In this document: positions 37,553 through 46,487 of the stretch, in pieces | How positions within the stretch are numbered: the stretch's first letter is position 1 | How the letters are laid out: the number at the start of each line of letters is the position of its first letter | Origin: an uncultured Pseudomonadota bacterium | Lineage (GTDB): Bacteria > Pseudomonadota > Alphaproteobacteria > Rs-D84 | Reading direction: 5' to 3' | NCBI GenBank assembly: GCA_902788485.1 | Contig: CADAKI010000004.1 | Coordinates: 1-64,000, forward strand | DNA: 64,000 bases | The notes under the pieces: model-generated | Told to the model about the DNA's origin: nothing | Seen by the model: only the letters and a program-made list of their open reading frames with translations | Databases searched by the model: none | Position numbers and translations under genes: made by a program

Positions 37553-38016
37553 TTCTCGAAACTTTGCACGGCTTGCATTATCTGATTTACATCCATATTC
37601 CGCAATTTATCACCAAATTTAGTTTTTAATGCGTTCATTGTATTGGTATCTAATTTCAAACTGCTGATATCAAAATTCCCAACCCCAGATTTATCATCGC
37701 CGCCATTTATCAACGCGTTCCCAATCGCACCACCAATGGCACCCACGCCCGCCGACGCGCCACCAATTTGGGCACGACGGGTGGACGCATCCGATTGCGC
37801 ATCCAATTTATCAATGTCGGTTTGATTTCCCATTGTTGCACGATAAAGTGATGCGTATGTTCCGTTTTGAACGCCATTTCCTTTGTCGTCATATAAACCC
37901 ACCACCGATTTATCCAACACAACATCAGATTCAATTCCCGCACGTATTCCCAAATCCGCCTTGCGTTGTTTTAAACTCGCCGCTAAATCAACATAAGATT
38001 GATATAAATCTATCAA
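37549..38016 (-). CDS. 3' part of split secreted protein (after in-frame TAG)
   Basis: Open frame continuing the gene at 38032 in the same reading frame, beyond a single TAG codon (38032-38034). Read through, the joint would be MAA-stop-PGANQLIDLYQ. As a separate gene it would need a TTG start at 38016 with no ribosome site, giving 155 residues. It contains a Gly/Ala hydrophobic stretch (IGGASAGVGAIGGAIGNAL) like the glycine-zipper regions of the cysteine-rich family. Either the gene is broken by a nonsense change or the stop is read through. Confidence 0.55.
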   Translation of the reverse strand: MIDLYQSYVDLAASLKQRKADLGIRAGIESDVVLDKSVVGLYDDKGNGVQNGTYASLYRATMGNQTDIDKLDAQSDASTRRAQIGGASAGVGAIGGAIGNALINGGDDKSGVGNFDISSLKLDTNTMNALKTKFGDKLRNMDVNQIMQAVQSFEK

Positions 38017-38031
38017 CTGGTTCGCGCCAGG

Positions 38032-39771
38032 CTATGCCGCCATGTCCGACGCCGCATCTTTATCGGCATCTTTTTCGGCCAGTCCCCGCGCCAATTCCAT
38101 ACCGCCAATTCCCGTCGCCGCCATGGTCAGACCCGACAAAGCCCGATTTGCCGTAGACGTCTCGCGTGACAACGCATCATCATACGCACTTTCCGCATCT
38201 TGCATTTGTTTTTCTAATTCAGCCGCATCAACACATTTACCATCAACCAATTTGAAACCACCCAAACAATCTTTTGGAATACAAACCTCATTTTCAATAC
38301 CACCACTGGCGGCATTCAAATCTTTCAACTGACTCTTCGTACATTCTTGTTTGACACATGTTTTATCTTTAATTTCATAATCTATTTTACAAACCAACGG
38401 TTCACATTGTCCGTCGCTATTCTTGGTCCCAATAACCGCATTTATACTATTTAATTCTTCTTCAGAACAAGACACATTGCTCGGTCGCACCATCGATGCA
38501 TCCAATTGCGGCGGTTCTTCGCAATAGGCATCATATTGACCATCGTTAAACAATTTCCAATCTGAATTCCGACATTTTGTTTCATACACACATTCGTCAC
38601 CAACTTTTTTATCACGACAAATAACACTGTAATTTCCTGCGCACGGTTTGCACTCTGTCACTTTCATGACATCAATATTTTGTTGTATTACGCCATCACG
38701 CACCGGCACCACACTTCCGCCTGCCGCTACATCAACTTTCTTATCATCGTCAGCATCAGCATTCAACGACGTTTTTTCATTTGGATTTTCTATCGTTGTA
38801 ACAGGTTCGGCAAGACGTGTATTGACCGTTTCTTCTGATACCACTTTTTCCTCTATGACAGGATTTTCTGGTTCCCATTTTGCATAAAATTCCTTGTCCT
38901 TGCCATCATCACAAACATGTTTGAGATCCACTTGAAAAGAGCATTTTTCTTCCCGACTATCTTTATCATATGTACACCATCCTTGGAACACATGATCTTT
39001 CTTTGTTGGCTTGCAATCAAAAACCCCTTTGTTATACGCACCATCCAAATCACATTGTTTTTTCTCGTCCTCAGAAAGATTGAACTTATGCCAACATGTC
39101 TTAGACTGTGTCGTCGCGGTTGTCACAGGTGCAGAATTGTTGTTTGTTTGTCCATCTACATATGGTTTCACACCCTTTTCTATTAATAATTGCTCTATTT
39201 TTTCACAATGAGTACTACCTGTGTATCTACAAATATCACCATCTTTCAAAAGTCTCACATAATCTAACAAAGTACCGTGTACTTTTTTCTGACTCGATCT
39301 GACCTGTACTTCTGCATCAACTATAATATCAAGGTCAGCACCATGATCCACCAATGATTTTACCGCTTCGTATGTTGTTTTGGTACAAGACGAACACCCC
39401 CCATCAAACTCTTTACCTTTACCACAACCACCACCACCACAACAAGCACTAACAACCGATTGAATAGTTGGTATACCATACTCTGTTCTCAAATCCACCA
39501 ACTCATGATTACTATCAAGCATGGCATTCACCGCCGCAACATTTGCTGGGCATCCCCGAGGTGATAAAGCCCAGTGCAACGGATGCCAACTCGCAGTTCC
39601 GTTACTTATACAATCGTATTTTAAAAACTTACTAATATCACCCTTGGTATACTGTTTTATTCCATTAATCAAACCAGACTTATCCTGATGGCAATTTTCA
39701 GCGCCCCACCCCGGCACACACAACACCATTGCGCAAAACACACCACAAAAAATTGCACGAAAAACGGCCAT
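38032..39771 (-). CDS. secreted ankyrin and cysteine-rich protein, TAG-interrupted
   Basis: A 579-residue exported protein; signal MAVFRAIFCGVFCAMVLCVPGWGA. Residues about 50-210 form degenerate ankyrin repeats (PLHWALSPRG, VKSLVDHGADLDIIV, IEQLLIEKGVKPY) with cysteine insertions (CCGGGGCGKG). Next is an InlB-type beta repeat (VFQGWC...KEFYAKWEPENP), an acidic linker, and cysteine-rich segments (CKPCAGNYSVIC, CSEEELNSIN, CLGGFKLVDGKC). The start is set by GGAGAGAG. A TATAAT lies 22 nt upstream of that. The same frame continues to 37549 after TAG. The two parts together would give about 740 residues. Confidence 0.75.
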   Translation of the reverse strand: MAVFRAIFCGVFCAMVLCVPGWGAENCHQDKSGLINGIKQYTKGDISKFLKYDCISNGTASWHPLHWALSPRGCPANVAAVNAMLDSNHELVDLRTEYGIPTIQSVVSACCGGGGCGKGKEFDGGCSSCTKTTYEAVKSLVDHGADLDIIVDAEVQVRSSQKKVHGTLLDYVRLLKDGDICRYTGSTHCEKIEQLLIEKGVKPYVDGQTNNNSAPVTTATTQSKTCWHKFNLSEDEKKQCDLDGAYNKGVFDCKPTKKDHVFQGWCTYDKDSREEKCSFQVDLKHVCDDGKDKEFYAKWEPENPVIEEKVVSEETVNTRLAEPVTTIENPNEKTSLNADADDDKKVDVAAGGSVVPVRDGVIQQNIDVMKVTECKPCAGNYSVICRDKKVGDECVYETKCRNSDWKLFNDGQYDAYCEEPPQLDASMVRPSNVSCSEEELNSINAVIGTKNSDGQCEPLVCKIDYEIKDKTCVKQECTKSQLKDLNAASGGIENEVCIPKDCLGGFKLVDGKCVDAAELEKQMQDAESAYDDALSRETSTANRALSGLTMAATGIGGMELARGLAEKDADKDAASDMAA

Positions 39772-39830
39772 AAAACTCTCTCCAAATTCTATCGCCAATT
39801 ATTATACCATAAAAAAAGTATTTTTTCTAA

Positions 39831-40247
39831 CTATTTTGTGCGCAATATCAATTCTTTCACCAATGTCGCCTTCCTGGATTTCGACATCAATTTAAAAAAT
39901 CGCACAGAATTTTTATCAACAAAACAATTATCCAATGTGTCATGTCTGTCTTGATACATCAATTCAAATTCATTTCTAAAATCCGGATTTGCACAATACG
40001 CAATTTCATGCACCGGAACACGCAAAATCAAATCTCCGGAACCACACAGCGTATAATAATGCGACCGATGCATTCCACATTTCACACCATTTTCATTTAA
40101 AATATATTTCATTACTTTTAAATTCTGATTATGTTTTGGTTTCAAATAAAAAAATCCATTACCACGAACCGTCAACCGTGACACATCCGAACATAACGCA
40201 AACAATGCCCGCACAGATTCATTAACATCCAAATTATTTTTATTCAT
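39831..40247 (-). CDS. hypothetical protein
   Basis: A 138-residue soluble protein that I do not recognise, with five cysteines and no signal peptide. It lies between rpsU and the ankyrin protein, separated from each by a terminator or promoter, so it is probably transcribed alone. Confidence 0.65.
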   Translation of the reverse strand: MNKNNLDVNESVRALFALCSDVSRLTVRGNGFFYLKPKHNQNLKVMKYILNENGVKCGMHRSHYYTLCGSGDLILRVPVHEIAYCANPDFRNEFELMYQDRHDTLDNCFVDKNSVRFFKLMSKSRKATLVKELILRTK

Positions 40248-40271
40248 ACCATACCCCCATTATCATCCGTT

Positions 40272-40299
40272 AAAAAACCGCCCAAAACTTTTGGGCGGT
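40272..40299 (-). terminator. rpsU terminator
   Basis: Stem ACCGCCCAAAA...TTTTGGGCGGT with U-tract on the minus strand. Confidence 0.88.
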
Positions 40300-40326
40300 G
40301 ATAATTAAATACAAACACATTCACAT

Positions 40327-40533
40327 TTAGAACCCAAACACCATACGTTGTTTCGACTGACGTTTTTTTTCATTACGCACGGCCTCTTCCGCTTTGCGTT
40401 TGCGTTTTGTTGTCGGTTTTTCGTAACGTTGACGTTCCTTCATTTCACGATACAGACCTTCTTTTTGTGATTTGCGTTTTGCGACACGCAATGCCTGTTC
40501 AACGTTATTATCACGAACCAAAACTTTTACCAT
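40327..40533 (-). CDS. rpsU: 30S ribosomal protein bS21
   Basis: Sixty-eight residues; [51 protein letters not shown] is the standard bS21 core, with a short basic end. Single-gene unit with its own terminator. Confidence 0.95.
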   Translation of the reverse strand: MVKVLVRDNNVEQALRVAKRKSQKEGLYREMKERQRYEKPTTKRKRKAEEAVRNEKKRQSKQRMVFGF

Positions 40534-40626
40534 ATATATTCACCCCCTTTTGGCGAATTCTTTGTGTTATTCTTAAAATTTTAATTCTATGCCCGTCTAC
40601 ATCGCTATCGCGATTCCGCCGCGGCA

Positions 40627-40672
40627 CTAAAATTTCTTAATTGCGCACCTTATGTGCGCAATAACGAAATTT
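40627..40672 (-). terminator. long hairpin downstream of tRNA-Ala
   Basis: Near-perfect inverted repeat AAAATTTCttAATTGCGCAC / GTGCGCAATaaCGAAATTTT. On the minus strand it lies just past the tRNA-Ala 3' fragment and can act as a terminator. Confidence 0.65.
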
Positions 40673-40675
40673 TGT

Positions 40676-40700
40676 GGTGGAGCCAATCAGACTCGAACCT
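40676..40700 (-). repeat. duplicated tRNA-Ala 3' end
   Basis: About 24 nt identical to the end of the intact tRNA-Ala (TGGTGGAGCCAATCAGACTC... on the plus strand), placed 91 nt downstream of it. The T loop has one extra nucleotide and no 5' half pairs with it, so it is not a working tRNA. It resembles an attachment-site remnant. Confidence 0.7.
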
Positions 40701-40766
40701 GACGAGACGGTGATGGTTGCCCAAACAGGCGTCTCTCTATTCTTTGACCTATCGGCTTCAAATTTC

Positions 40767-40842
40767 TGGTGGAGCCAATCAGACTCGAACTGACGACCCC
40801 CTGCTTGCAAAGCAGGTGCTCTACCAACTGAGCTATGACCCC
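40767..40842 (-). tRNA. tRNA-Ala(TGC)
   Basis: Minus strand. Acceptor GGGGTCA pairs with TGGCTCC, including the G3-U70 alanine identity pair. Anticodon stem CCTGC/GCAGG, loop TTTGCAA, anticodon TGC. CCA is encoded. Confidence 0.95.
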
Positions 40843-40931
40843 AGAACTCTATAATCCATCGCTTTACCCAAAAAGCCCACACATTTTATACATTTATTTT
40901 GCATAAGTCAAATAAAAAATACCGCAAAGTA

Positions 40932-40959
40932 TTGACAAAAAAATATTTTGATATATAAT
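40932..40959 (+). promoter_or_regulatory. sigma-70-like promoter of hydrolase
   Basis: TTGACA (40932-40937), 16 nt, TATAAT (40954-40959): both hexamers perfect. The ATG is 30 nt further on. Confidence 0.8.
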
Positions 40960-40988
40960 TCAACAAAAAAACAAAACAACAAACAAAA

Positions 40989-41909
40989 ATGATTAACCTA
41001 AGTACACTCGGATTACCAAACAATTTTAAAGATTTACTACCGGAATTAAAATCAAAAACCCTGAAATGGGAAACCAACTGTTATTCAGGAACAGATATAA
41101 ACAATTATGCAACAATATCTTTTTATGAATCATTACGTTCACCATACGGCAACATTATACTAACACCCGGATTGGGCACAAATACAGATATTGACCCATT
41201 GTCAAAAATGTTAATATTCTGGGCATTAACACATAGATTCAATATTATAACATTTAACACATTTTTGGGACGCTTTTATCATAAACCAACATTGCAAATT
41301 GCCCAACAAAACACATATCACGAATTTGTTCATGTTTTACAAAAATGTATAACATACACAGAAAATTTTTGCTCTGATATAAACATTATGATTGGTCATT
41401 CCGCCGGTGCAACGGGAACGATTGACGCAATGAACAACCTTGCCACCAATGACAAAAAAACAAAAATTAACTCTGTTATGTTATTCGCACCATGGGTCAG
41501 TATAAAATGGTTTAATTCTATGCAGAAAAACATTTCTGCACATCATCCTGATACCCGCGACATGATTCCTATTCTCAACATATTTAATACCGATAAAAAA
41601 TCCACTGGCCCTGAATATATACCTGTTACACCAAAATTTTTCCACGACATGACACACAATCAATTCAGACCGGATTTAATGAACAAATGGGGTACAAACA
41701 TTACAATTATCGCCGGCGAAAAAGACAAAAAAACATTTACAAAACTACTGGCAAAACGATTTGAAATATTACAAACACAACCCAACCACGATAAATTTTC
41801 TTTTATCGTATTACCAAATGCAAAACACAGTTTTTTAGAAATATATAAAAACAACCAATCCGTTATCAGTTTGATAAAATCACAAAAAACCAAATTATCA
41901 AAAAAATAA
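40989..41909 (+). CDS. alpha/beta hydrolase
   Basis: A 306-residue alpha/beta-fold hydrolase with nucleophile elbow GHSAGATG (about 139-146), a preceding IILTPGLGTNTDID oxyanion-type loop, a late acid in IIAGEKDKK and a His in LPNAKHSF near the C-terminus. So Ser, Asp and His are all available. There is no signal peptide. The substrate is unknown. Single-gene unit with strong promoter and terminator. AT content is somewhat above its neighbours. Confidence 0.85.
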   Translation: MINLSTLGLPNNFKDLLPELKSKTLKWETNCYSGTDINNYATISFYESLRSPYGNIILTPGLGTNTDIDPLSKMLIFWALTHRFNIITFNTFLGRFYHKPTLQIAQQNTYHEFVHVLQKCITYTENFCSDINIMIGHSAGATGTIDAMNNLATNDKKTKINSVMLFAPWVSIKWFNSMQKNISAHHPDTRDMIPILNIFNTDKKSTGPEYIPVTPKFFHDMTHNQFRPDLMNKWGTNITIIAGEKDKKTFTKLLAKRFEILQTQPNHDKFSFIVLPNAKHSFLEIYKNNQSVISLIKSQKTKLSKK

Positions 41910-41910
41910 A

Positions 41911-41940
41911 AAAATCGGACCACACGGGTCCGATTTTTAT
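41911..41940 (+). terminator. terminator between convergent genes
   Basis: Stem AAATCGGACC-acac-GGTCCGATTT (one extra G) followed by T run. Confidence 0.9.
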
Positions 41941-43994
41941 TTCACCGTCAACTCATCACCATGGACATCGACATAAACGGTCGCGCCATCGGTTATCGCG
42001 CCAGACAAAATCAAATCTGCGATTTTGTCTTCGACCGCCGTCATTATCAGCCGTTTCAACGGACGTGCACCAAACACCGCATCATACCCATGCGTTGCCA
42101 ACCATTTAATTGCCGGCGCCGTCACATCCAATGTGATATTACGTTCGGCTAAGCGTTTTGATAAATTACGCAGTTGAATTTTTACAATTCCATCCATAAC
42201 ATCCGGCGCCAATTCATCAAAGAATAAAATATCATCTATTCTGTTTATGAATTCAGGACGGAAATGTTTTTTAACCGCATCCATGGACGGCAAATTACTG
42301 GTCATGATAATAATTGTGTTTGTAAAATTGACAACATGTCCCTGGCCATCGGTCAAACGACCATCATCCAGAATTTGCAAAAACACATTAAACACATCTG
42401 GATTTGCCTTTTCAATTTCATCAAACAACAACACCTGGTACGGGCGACGACGCACGGATTCCGTCAGCACCCCGCCCTGATCATAACCCACATATCCCGG
42501 GGGTGCACCAATCAAACGCGCAACCGAATGTGGTTCCATATACTCACTCATATCAATTCGTGTCATCGCCGTATCATCATTAAACAGGTATTCCGCCAAT
42601 GCCTTGGCAACCTCGGTCTTACCCACACCGGTTGGCCCCAAGAACATAAAACTGGCAATCGGGCGACGCGGGTCCGATAAACCGGCTCTGCTGCGACGAA
42701 TCGCACGGGCGATAACATTTAATGCCGCATCCTGGCCCACGACACGTTTGCACAATTCATCTTCGATATTTAATAATTTAGATTGCTCTTCGGTGGAAAG
42801 TTTATCTGCCGGCACACCGGTCCATTTACTGACCACCATAGCGATATGTTCCGGCAACACCGTTTTATATTCGCGTGCATCCGTGTTCATCTGTTTTATT
42901 TTTTCGGTCAGTTCCGGAATTTTACCATATTGCAACGCAGATGCCTTTTCATAATCACCCGTCCGCACGGCGTTTGCAACCTCGGCACGCGCATTATCCA
43001 ACGCCGCCATTGCATCCGACAGTCCCCGCATCTTTTCCTGTTCTGCGTGCCATGCATCGGTCAGTTTTTTAGATTCTTCTTCGGTTTTGGCAATCAATGA
43101 TTCCAATTCAACTAATCGCCGTTTTGATTCTTCATCTTTTTCTTTTTTCAACGCCTGTTGTTCGATTTTTAATTGTTGCAATTTTCGATCAACCTCGTCC
43201 AAGGCATCTGGCTTAGATGACACTTCGATACGAACACGGGCGGCGGCCTCGTCAATTAAATCGATTGCTTTGTCCGGCAAAAACCTGTCGGTGATATAAC
43301 GATTTGATAATTTCACCGCAGACACCAACGCCGAATCGGAAATTCTGACACCATGATGACCCTCGTATTTTTCTTTTAATCCACGCAAGATTGAAATTGT
43401 ATCATCGACCGTTGGTTCTTCGACATAAACCGGTTGAAAACGACGCGCCAATGCCGGATCTTTTTCAATATATTGCCGATATTCATCCAATGTTGTCGCC
43501 CCCAAACAATGCAGTTCCCCACGCGCCAACATCGGTTTTAATAAATTTCCGGCATCCATGGAACCTTCGCCTTTGCCGGCACCAACAAGAGTATGCAATT
43601 CATCAATGAATAAAATAATTTGTCCGTTTGAATCTTTGACGGCCTTTAATATTGCCTTTAACCGTGCCTCGAATTGACCACGATACATTGCACCCGCCAT
43701 CAACGCACCCATATCCAACGACAGCAACTTTTTATTCTGTAAATTTTCCGGTATATCACGCGACACAATGCGTTCCGCCAAACCTTCGACAATCGCAGTT
43801 TTACCCACACCCGGATTACCAATTAAAACCGGATTATTTTTTGTGCGACGGGACAAAACCTGGATAGTCCGACGAATTTCTTCATCGCGTCCAATCACCG
43901 GATCCAATTTTCCATCCGCCGCCAATTTTGTAAAATCGGTCGTATATTTTTCAATCGCCGCCTGTGGCGTTTCATTCATTTCTTCTGGATTCAT
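41937..43994 (-). CDS. clpB: ClpB disaggregase lacking the N-terminal domain
   Basis: Hsp100 protein disaggregase working with DnaK. The 685-residue product starts directly before the first AAA+ domain ([13 protein letters not shown], Walker [10 protein letters not shown]). It keeps the coiled-coil middle domain (about 310-440) that marks ClpB, and the second AAA+ domain ([17 protein letters not shown]). The usual Clp N domain of about 150 residues is missing, and a stretch before [10 protein letters not shown] is shortened. The start at 43994 has AAAAGGAG, so the truncation is genuine rather than a missed start. The promoter is of the heat-shock type. Confidence 0.93.
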   Translation of the reverse strand: MNPEEMNETPQAAIEKYTTDFTKLAADGKLDPVIGRDEEIRRTIQVLSRRTKNNPVLIGNPGVGKTAIVEGLAERIVSRDIPENLQNKKLLSLDMGALMAGAMYRGQFEARLKAILKAVKDSNGQIILFIDELHTLVGAGKGEGSMDAGNLLKPMLARGELHCLGATTLDEYRQYIEKDPALARRFQPVYVEEPTVDDTISILRGLKEKYEGHHGVRISDSALVSAVKLSNRYITDRFLPDKAIDLIDEAAARVRIEVSSKPDALDEVDRKLQQLKIEQQALKKEKDEESKRRLVELESLIAKTEEESKKLTDAWHAEQEKMRGLSDAMAALDNARAEVANAVRTGDYEKASALQYGKIPELTEKIKQMNTDAREYKTVLPEHIAMVVSKWTGVPADKLSTEEQSKLLNIEDELCKRVVGQDAALNVIARAIRRSRAGLSDPRRPIASFMFLGPTGVGKTEVAKALAEYLFNDDTAMTRIDMSEYMEPHSVARLIGAPPGYVGYDQGGVLTESVRRRPYQVLLFDEIEKANPDVFNVFLQILDDGRLTDGQGHVVNFTNTIIIMTSNLPSMDAVKKHFRPEFINRIDDILFFDELAPDVMDGIVKIQLRNLSKRLAERNITLDVTAPAIKWLATHGYDAVFGARPLKRLIMTAVEDKIADLILSGAITDGATVYVDVHGDELTVK

Positions 43995-44023
43995 ATATTG
44001 ACTCCTTTTATTCGTTGCAAAAT

Positions 44024-44050
44024 ATATAGTGCGCAATAATAAAAATTCAA
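44024..44050 (-). promoter_or_regulatory. clpB heat-shock-type promoter
   Basis: Minus strand TTGAA (44046-44050), 16 nt, CTATAT (44024-44029). Same spacing as groES and lon; the eight bases CACTATAT are identical to groES. Confidence 0.65.
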
Positions 44051-44105
44051 TATGTGCACGAATATAAACCCAATATTTTTTTATTATTTTTTTACAAAAA
44101 TGGTC

Positions 44106-44134
44106 TTGAAATTTTATCACCTTTGTGCGATAAA
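44106..44134 (+). promoter_or_regulatory. eno promoter
   Basis: TTGAAA (44106-44111), 17 nt, GATAAA (44129-44134). TTTATC-N10-GATAAA around the -10 is an inverted repeat and could be an operator. Confidence 0.5.
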
Positions 44135-44183
44135 TAACCCCGCACGAAAAAAATGAAAAAAGAATTAAACAGGAGATACCAAG

Positions 44184-45446
44184 ATGTTCAAAATTATCGA
44201 CATTCACGCGCGTCAAATTATGGATTCGCGCGGAAATCCAACGGTGGAATGTGATGTAAAATTGTCCGGTGGGGCATGCGGTCGCGCGGCGGTACCATCG
44301 GGCGCATCAACCGGCAGTTTCGAAGCACTGGAACTGCGTGACGGTGGCACCGCATATATGGGCAAAGGCGTATTGACCGCGGTTAAAAATGTAAATGAAA
44401 TTATTCGTCCGGCGTTGATTGGTATGACCGCAACATCACAAAACGAAATTGATGAAAAAATGTTGGCATTGGATGGCACATCAAACAAGGACAAACTGGG
44501 GGCAAATGCAATTTTGGCGGTGTCTTTATCGGTGGCGGTTGCCGCGGCAAAACAAAAACAAATACCATTGTACAAATATATTGCTGAAATTTATGGCAAT
44601 GCAAATCCATGTGTTTTGCCACGCCCAATGATGAACATTATCAACGGTGGCGCACACGCCGATAACGGTCTAGATGCCCAAGAATTCATGATTATTCCAA
44701 ACGGTGCAAAATCCGAATTCGAAGCAATCCGCATGGGCAGCGAGATTTTCCACAACTTGAAAAAAATATTAAAATCCGGTGGTAATTCAACCAATGTCGG
44801 TGACGAGGGTGGATTTGCACCAAACTTTAATTCCTGTGACGAGGCATTATCAACAATCATTGATGCAATTCGCGCGGCGGGATATAAACCCGGCGACGAT
44901 GTTTCCATTGGTTTGGATGTTGCCGCATCTGAATTTTACGCGGATGGCGTATATAATTTCGAAGGCAAAAAATTATCCAGCGATGAAATGATTGAATTTT
45001 TTGACAAATTATCAACCAAATATCCAATTATTTCTATCGAAGATGCGCTTGCCGAAGAAGATTGGACGGGTTGGAAAAAAATGACCGAAAAATTAGGCAA
45101 CCGTATTCAACTGGTTGGGGACGATTTATTTGTGACAAACCCGACACGCCTGAAACACGGTATTGAAATGGGTGCTGCAAATGCAATATTGATAAAATTA
45201 AATCAAATCGGGTCATTGTCTGAAACATTACAAACAATCCGCATGGCGCAAAACGCCGGATTTGGCGTCATCGTATCACACCGCAGTGGCGAAACCGAAG
45301 ACACATTTATCGCCGACCTGGCGGTGGCAACAAACGCCGGTCAAATCAAAACCGGTTCAATGTCCCGCACAGACCGCATGGCAAAATACAACCAATTGGT
45401 CCGTATAGAGGAAGAACTGGACAAATCGGCAAAATACGGTTTATAA
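44184..45446 (+). CDS. eno: enolase
   Basis: Converts 2-phosphoglycerate to phosphoenolpyruvate; also an RNA-degradosome component in many bacteria. 420 residues, full length. Metal and catalytic regions visible: [76 protein letters not shown] and [16 protein letters not shown] precedes the ATG. Confidence 0.98.
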   Translation: MFKIIDIHARQIMDSRGNPTVECDVKLSGGACGRAAVPSGASTGSFEALELRDGGTAYMGKGVLTAVKNVNEIIRPALIGMTATSQNEIDEKMLALDGTSNKDKLGANAILAVSLSVAVAAAKQKQIPLYKYIAEIYGNANPCVLPRPMMNIINGGAHADNGLDAQEFMIIPNGAKSEFEAIRMGSEIFHNLKKILKSGGNSTNVGDEGGFAPNFNSCDEALSTIIDAIRAAGYKPGDDVSIGLDVAASEFYADGVYNFEGKKLSSDEMIEFFDKLSTKYPIISIEDALAEEDWTGWKKMTEKLGNRIQLVGDDLFVTNPTRLKHGIEMGAANAILIKLNQIGSLSETLQTIRMAQNAGFGVIVSHRSGETEDTFIADLAVATNAGQIKTGSMSRTDRMAKYNQLVRIEEELDKSAKYGL

Positions 45447-45460
45447 TCAAACAAAATGTA

Positions 45461-45486
45461 CGGGGGCGCGAAACAAAACGCCCCCC
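45461..45486 (+). terminator. GC-rich hairpin after eno
   Basis: GGGGGCG-N10-CGCCCCC just past eno, without a T run. It may be a weak terminator or mRNA end stabiliser. Confidence 0.5.
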
Positions 45487-45494
45487 AAATAACA

Positions 45495-45701
45495 ATGAAT
45501 TGGTCTGGTTTTGTTTTTTTATATCTGAAATACGCACTGGCAATCGCCATTTGCGTTGCGATTATATTGACGCCGGCATGGCTGGCCCGCCAAACCAAGA
45601 AAAACAAAACCACAACCGTTTGGGTCCGGATATACAGTTGGCTGCTTGGCTGGACGGGCATTGGATGGCTGGCGGCACTGTATTTGGCGGTCAAAAAATA
45701 A
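45495..45701 (+). CDS. superinfection-immunity-family small membrane protein
   Basis: Sixty-eight residues with two membrane segments. The C-terminal WLLGWTGIGWLAALYLAVK matches the Imm_superinfect family, named after phage T4 Imm, which blocks DNA entry of a second phage. Many bacterial chromosomes carry such genes and their role there is unclear. The start at 45495 is preferred because an upstream ATG (45456) would place the GC hairpin inside the gene. The ribosome site is weak. Confidence 0.7.
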   Translation: MNWSGFVFLYLKYALAIAICVAIILTPAWLARQTKKNKTTTVWVRIYSWLLGWTGIGWLAALYLAVKK

Positions 45702-45741
45702 GCGACGACCACGACAAGAATCCATAAAATTTAATTTAGAC

Positions 45742-45769
45742 TTGACTTATGTGAAAATTTGTTATAAAT
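45742..45769 (+). promoter_or_regulatory. rpmB promoter
   Basis: TTGACT (45742-45747) and TATAAAT (45763-45769), spacing 15, 29 nt upstream of the rpmB ATG. Confidence 0.5.
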
Positions 45770-45797
45770 TATGCCCTGCAATTAAAGGATATATGAT

Positions 45798-46166
45798 ATG
45801 CCACGTGTATGTGATGTTACCGGTAAAAAAACAACTGTTGGTCACAATGTGTCCCACTCGGAACGCAAGACTAAACGTACATTTTTACCAAATTTACAAA
45901 AATTAAAATTCCACAGTGATATTTTGAATCGCGATTTTGCATTGCGTATTTCGACCGCGGGTCTGCGTACATTGACCAAACACGGCGGTTTGGATGGGTA
46001 TGTAATGGCAAAACCTGTATCTCGTCTGACTGACGATATGGCGGCAATCAAACGCGCGATTGAAAAAAAGATGGGTCCGGCTGCGAAACCTGCGAAAAAA
46101 CCTGTGCGCAAGGCAAATCGTTCGGCCCGTTTGGTAAAAAAAGTTTCCGCGAAAACCGCAAAATAA
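45798..46166 (+). CDS. rpmB: 50S ribosomal protein bL28
   Basis: Large-subunit protein. CDVTGKKTTVGHNVSHSERKTKRTFLPNLQ is the family N-terminus, and LRISTAGLRTLTKHGGLDGYV closes the core. At 122 residues it is longer than the usual 78-98, with a Lys/Ala/Pro basic tail (AAKPAKKPVRKANRSARLVK). AAAGGA precedes the start. tRNA-Leu follows by 17 nt. Confidence 0.95.
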   Translation: MPRVCDVTGKKTTVGHNVSHSERKTKRTFLPNLQKLKFHSDILNRDFALRISTAGLRTLTKHGGLDGYVMAKPVSRLTDDMAAIKRAIEKKMGPAAKPAKKPVRKANRSARLVKKVSAKTAK

Positions 46167-46183
46167 TTGCGGCGGCGGCAGAT

Positions 46184-46268
46184 GGCTCTGTGGCGGAACT
46201 GGTAGACGCGCTTGACTCAAAATCAAGTTCTGCAAGGAGTATCGGTTCGATTCCGATCAGAGCCACCA
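46184..46268 (+). tRNA. tRNA-Leu(CAA)
   Basis: Acceptor GGCTCTG pairs with CAGAGCC. Anticodon stem CTTGA/TCAAG with loop CTCAAAA, anticodon CAA. A long variable arm (TTCTGCAAGGAGTA) marks class II. CCA is encoded. Confidence 0.95.
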
Positions 46269-46278
46269 TAAATAAATA

Positions 46279-46303
46279 AACACCCTTTTGGGTGTTTTTT
46301 TAT
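46279..46303 (+). terminator. tRNA-Leu terminator
   Basis: Stem AACACCC...GGGTGTT followed by T run. Confidence 0.85.
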
Positions 46304-46427
46304 TTACGGATTGACGAAGACGGAATCGAACACAGGTTCGGAGCGGATAGTTGATGAAAACGAGTGAAACGAAGTTTGAATCTTACGACGCGAAAGGGGC
46401 CCTCGAATGCAATGAGTGGGAATTTAC

Positions 46428-46446
46428 ATTCCGATCAGAGCCACCA
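46428..46446 (+). repeat. duplicated tRNA-Leu 3' end
   Basis: ATTCCGATCAGAGCCACCA here is identical to the last 19 nt of tRNA-Leu (46250-46268). The 159 nt between hold the tRNA terminator and about 120 nt with no reading frame. This looks like a residual attR of a small or deleted integrated element. Confidence 0.7.
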
Positions 46447-46452
46447 AAAATC

Positions 46453-46478
46453 AAAAACTCGCCAATTGGCGAGTTTTT
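46453..46478 (-). terminator. terminator
   Basis: Perfect stem AAAAACTCGCCAATTGGCGAGTTTTT, downstream of the lipoprotein gene on the minus strand. Confidence 0.88.
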
Positions 46479-46487
46479 AATCTATAT

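Noticed and set aside
37549-39771. TAG reassigned to an amino acid in this organism
   Set aside because: TAG properly ends rubrerythrin at 2818 and the gene at 54589, each right before a terminator, so the code is standard.
40676-40766. A second tRNA before tRNA-Ala
   Set aside because: Only the 3' end matches a tRNA. No 5' strand pairs with the acceptor, the T loop has an extra base and no anticodon arm forms.
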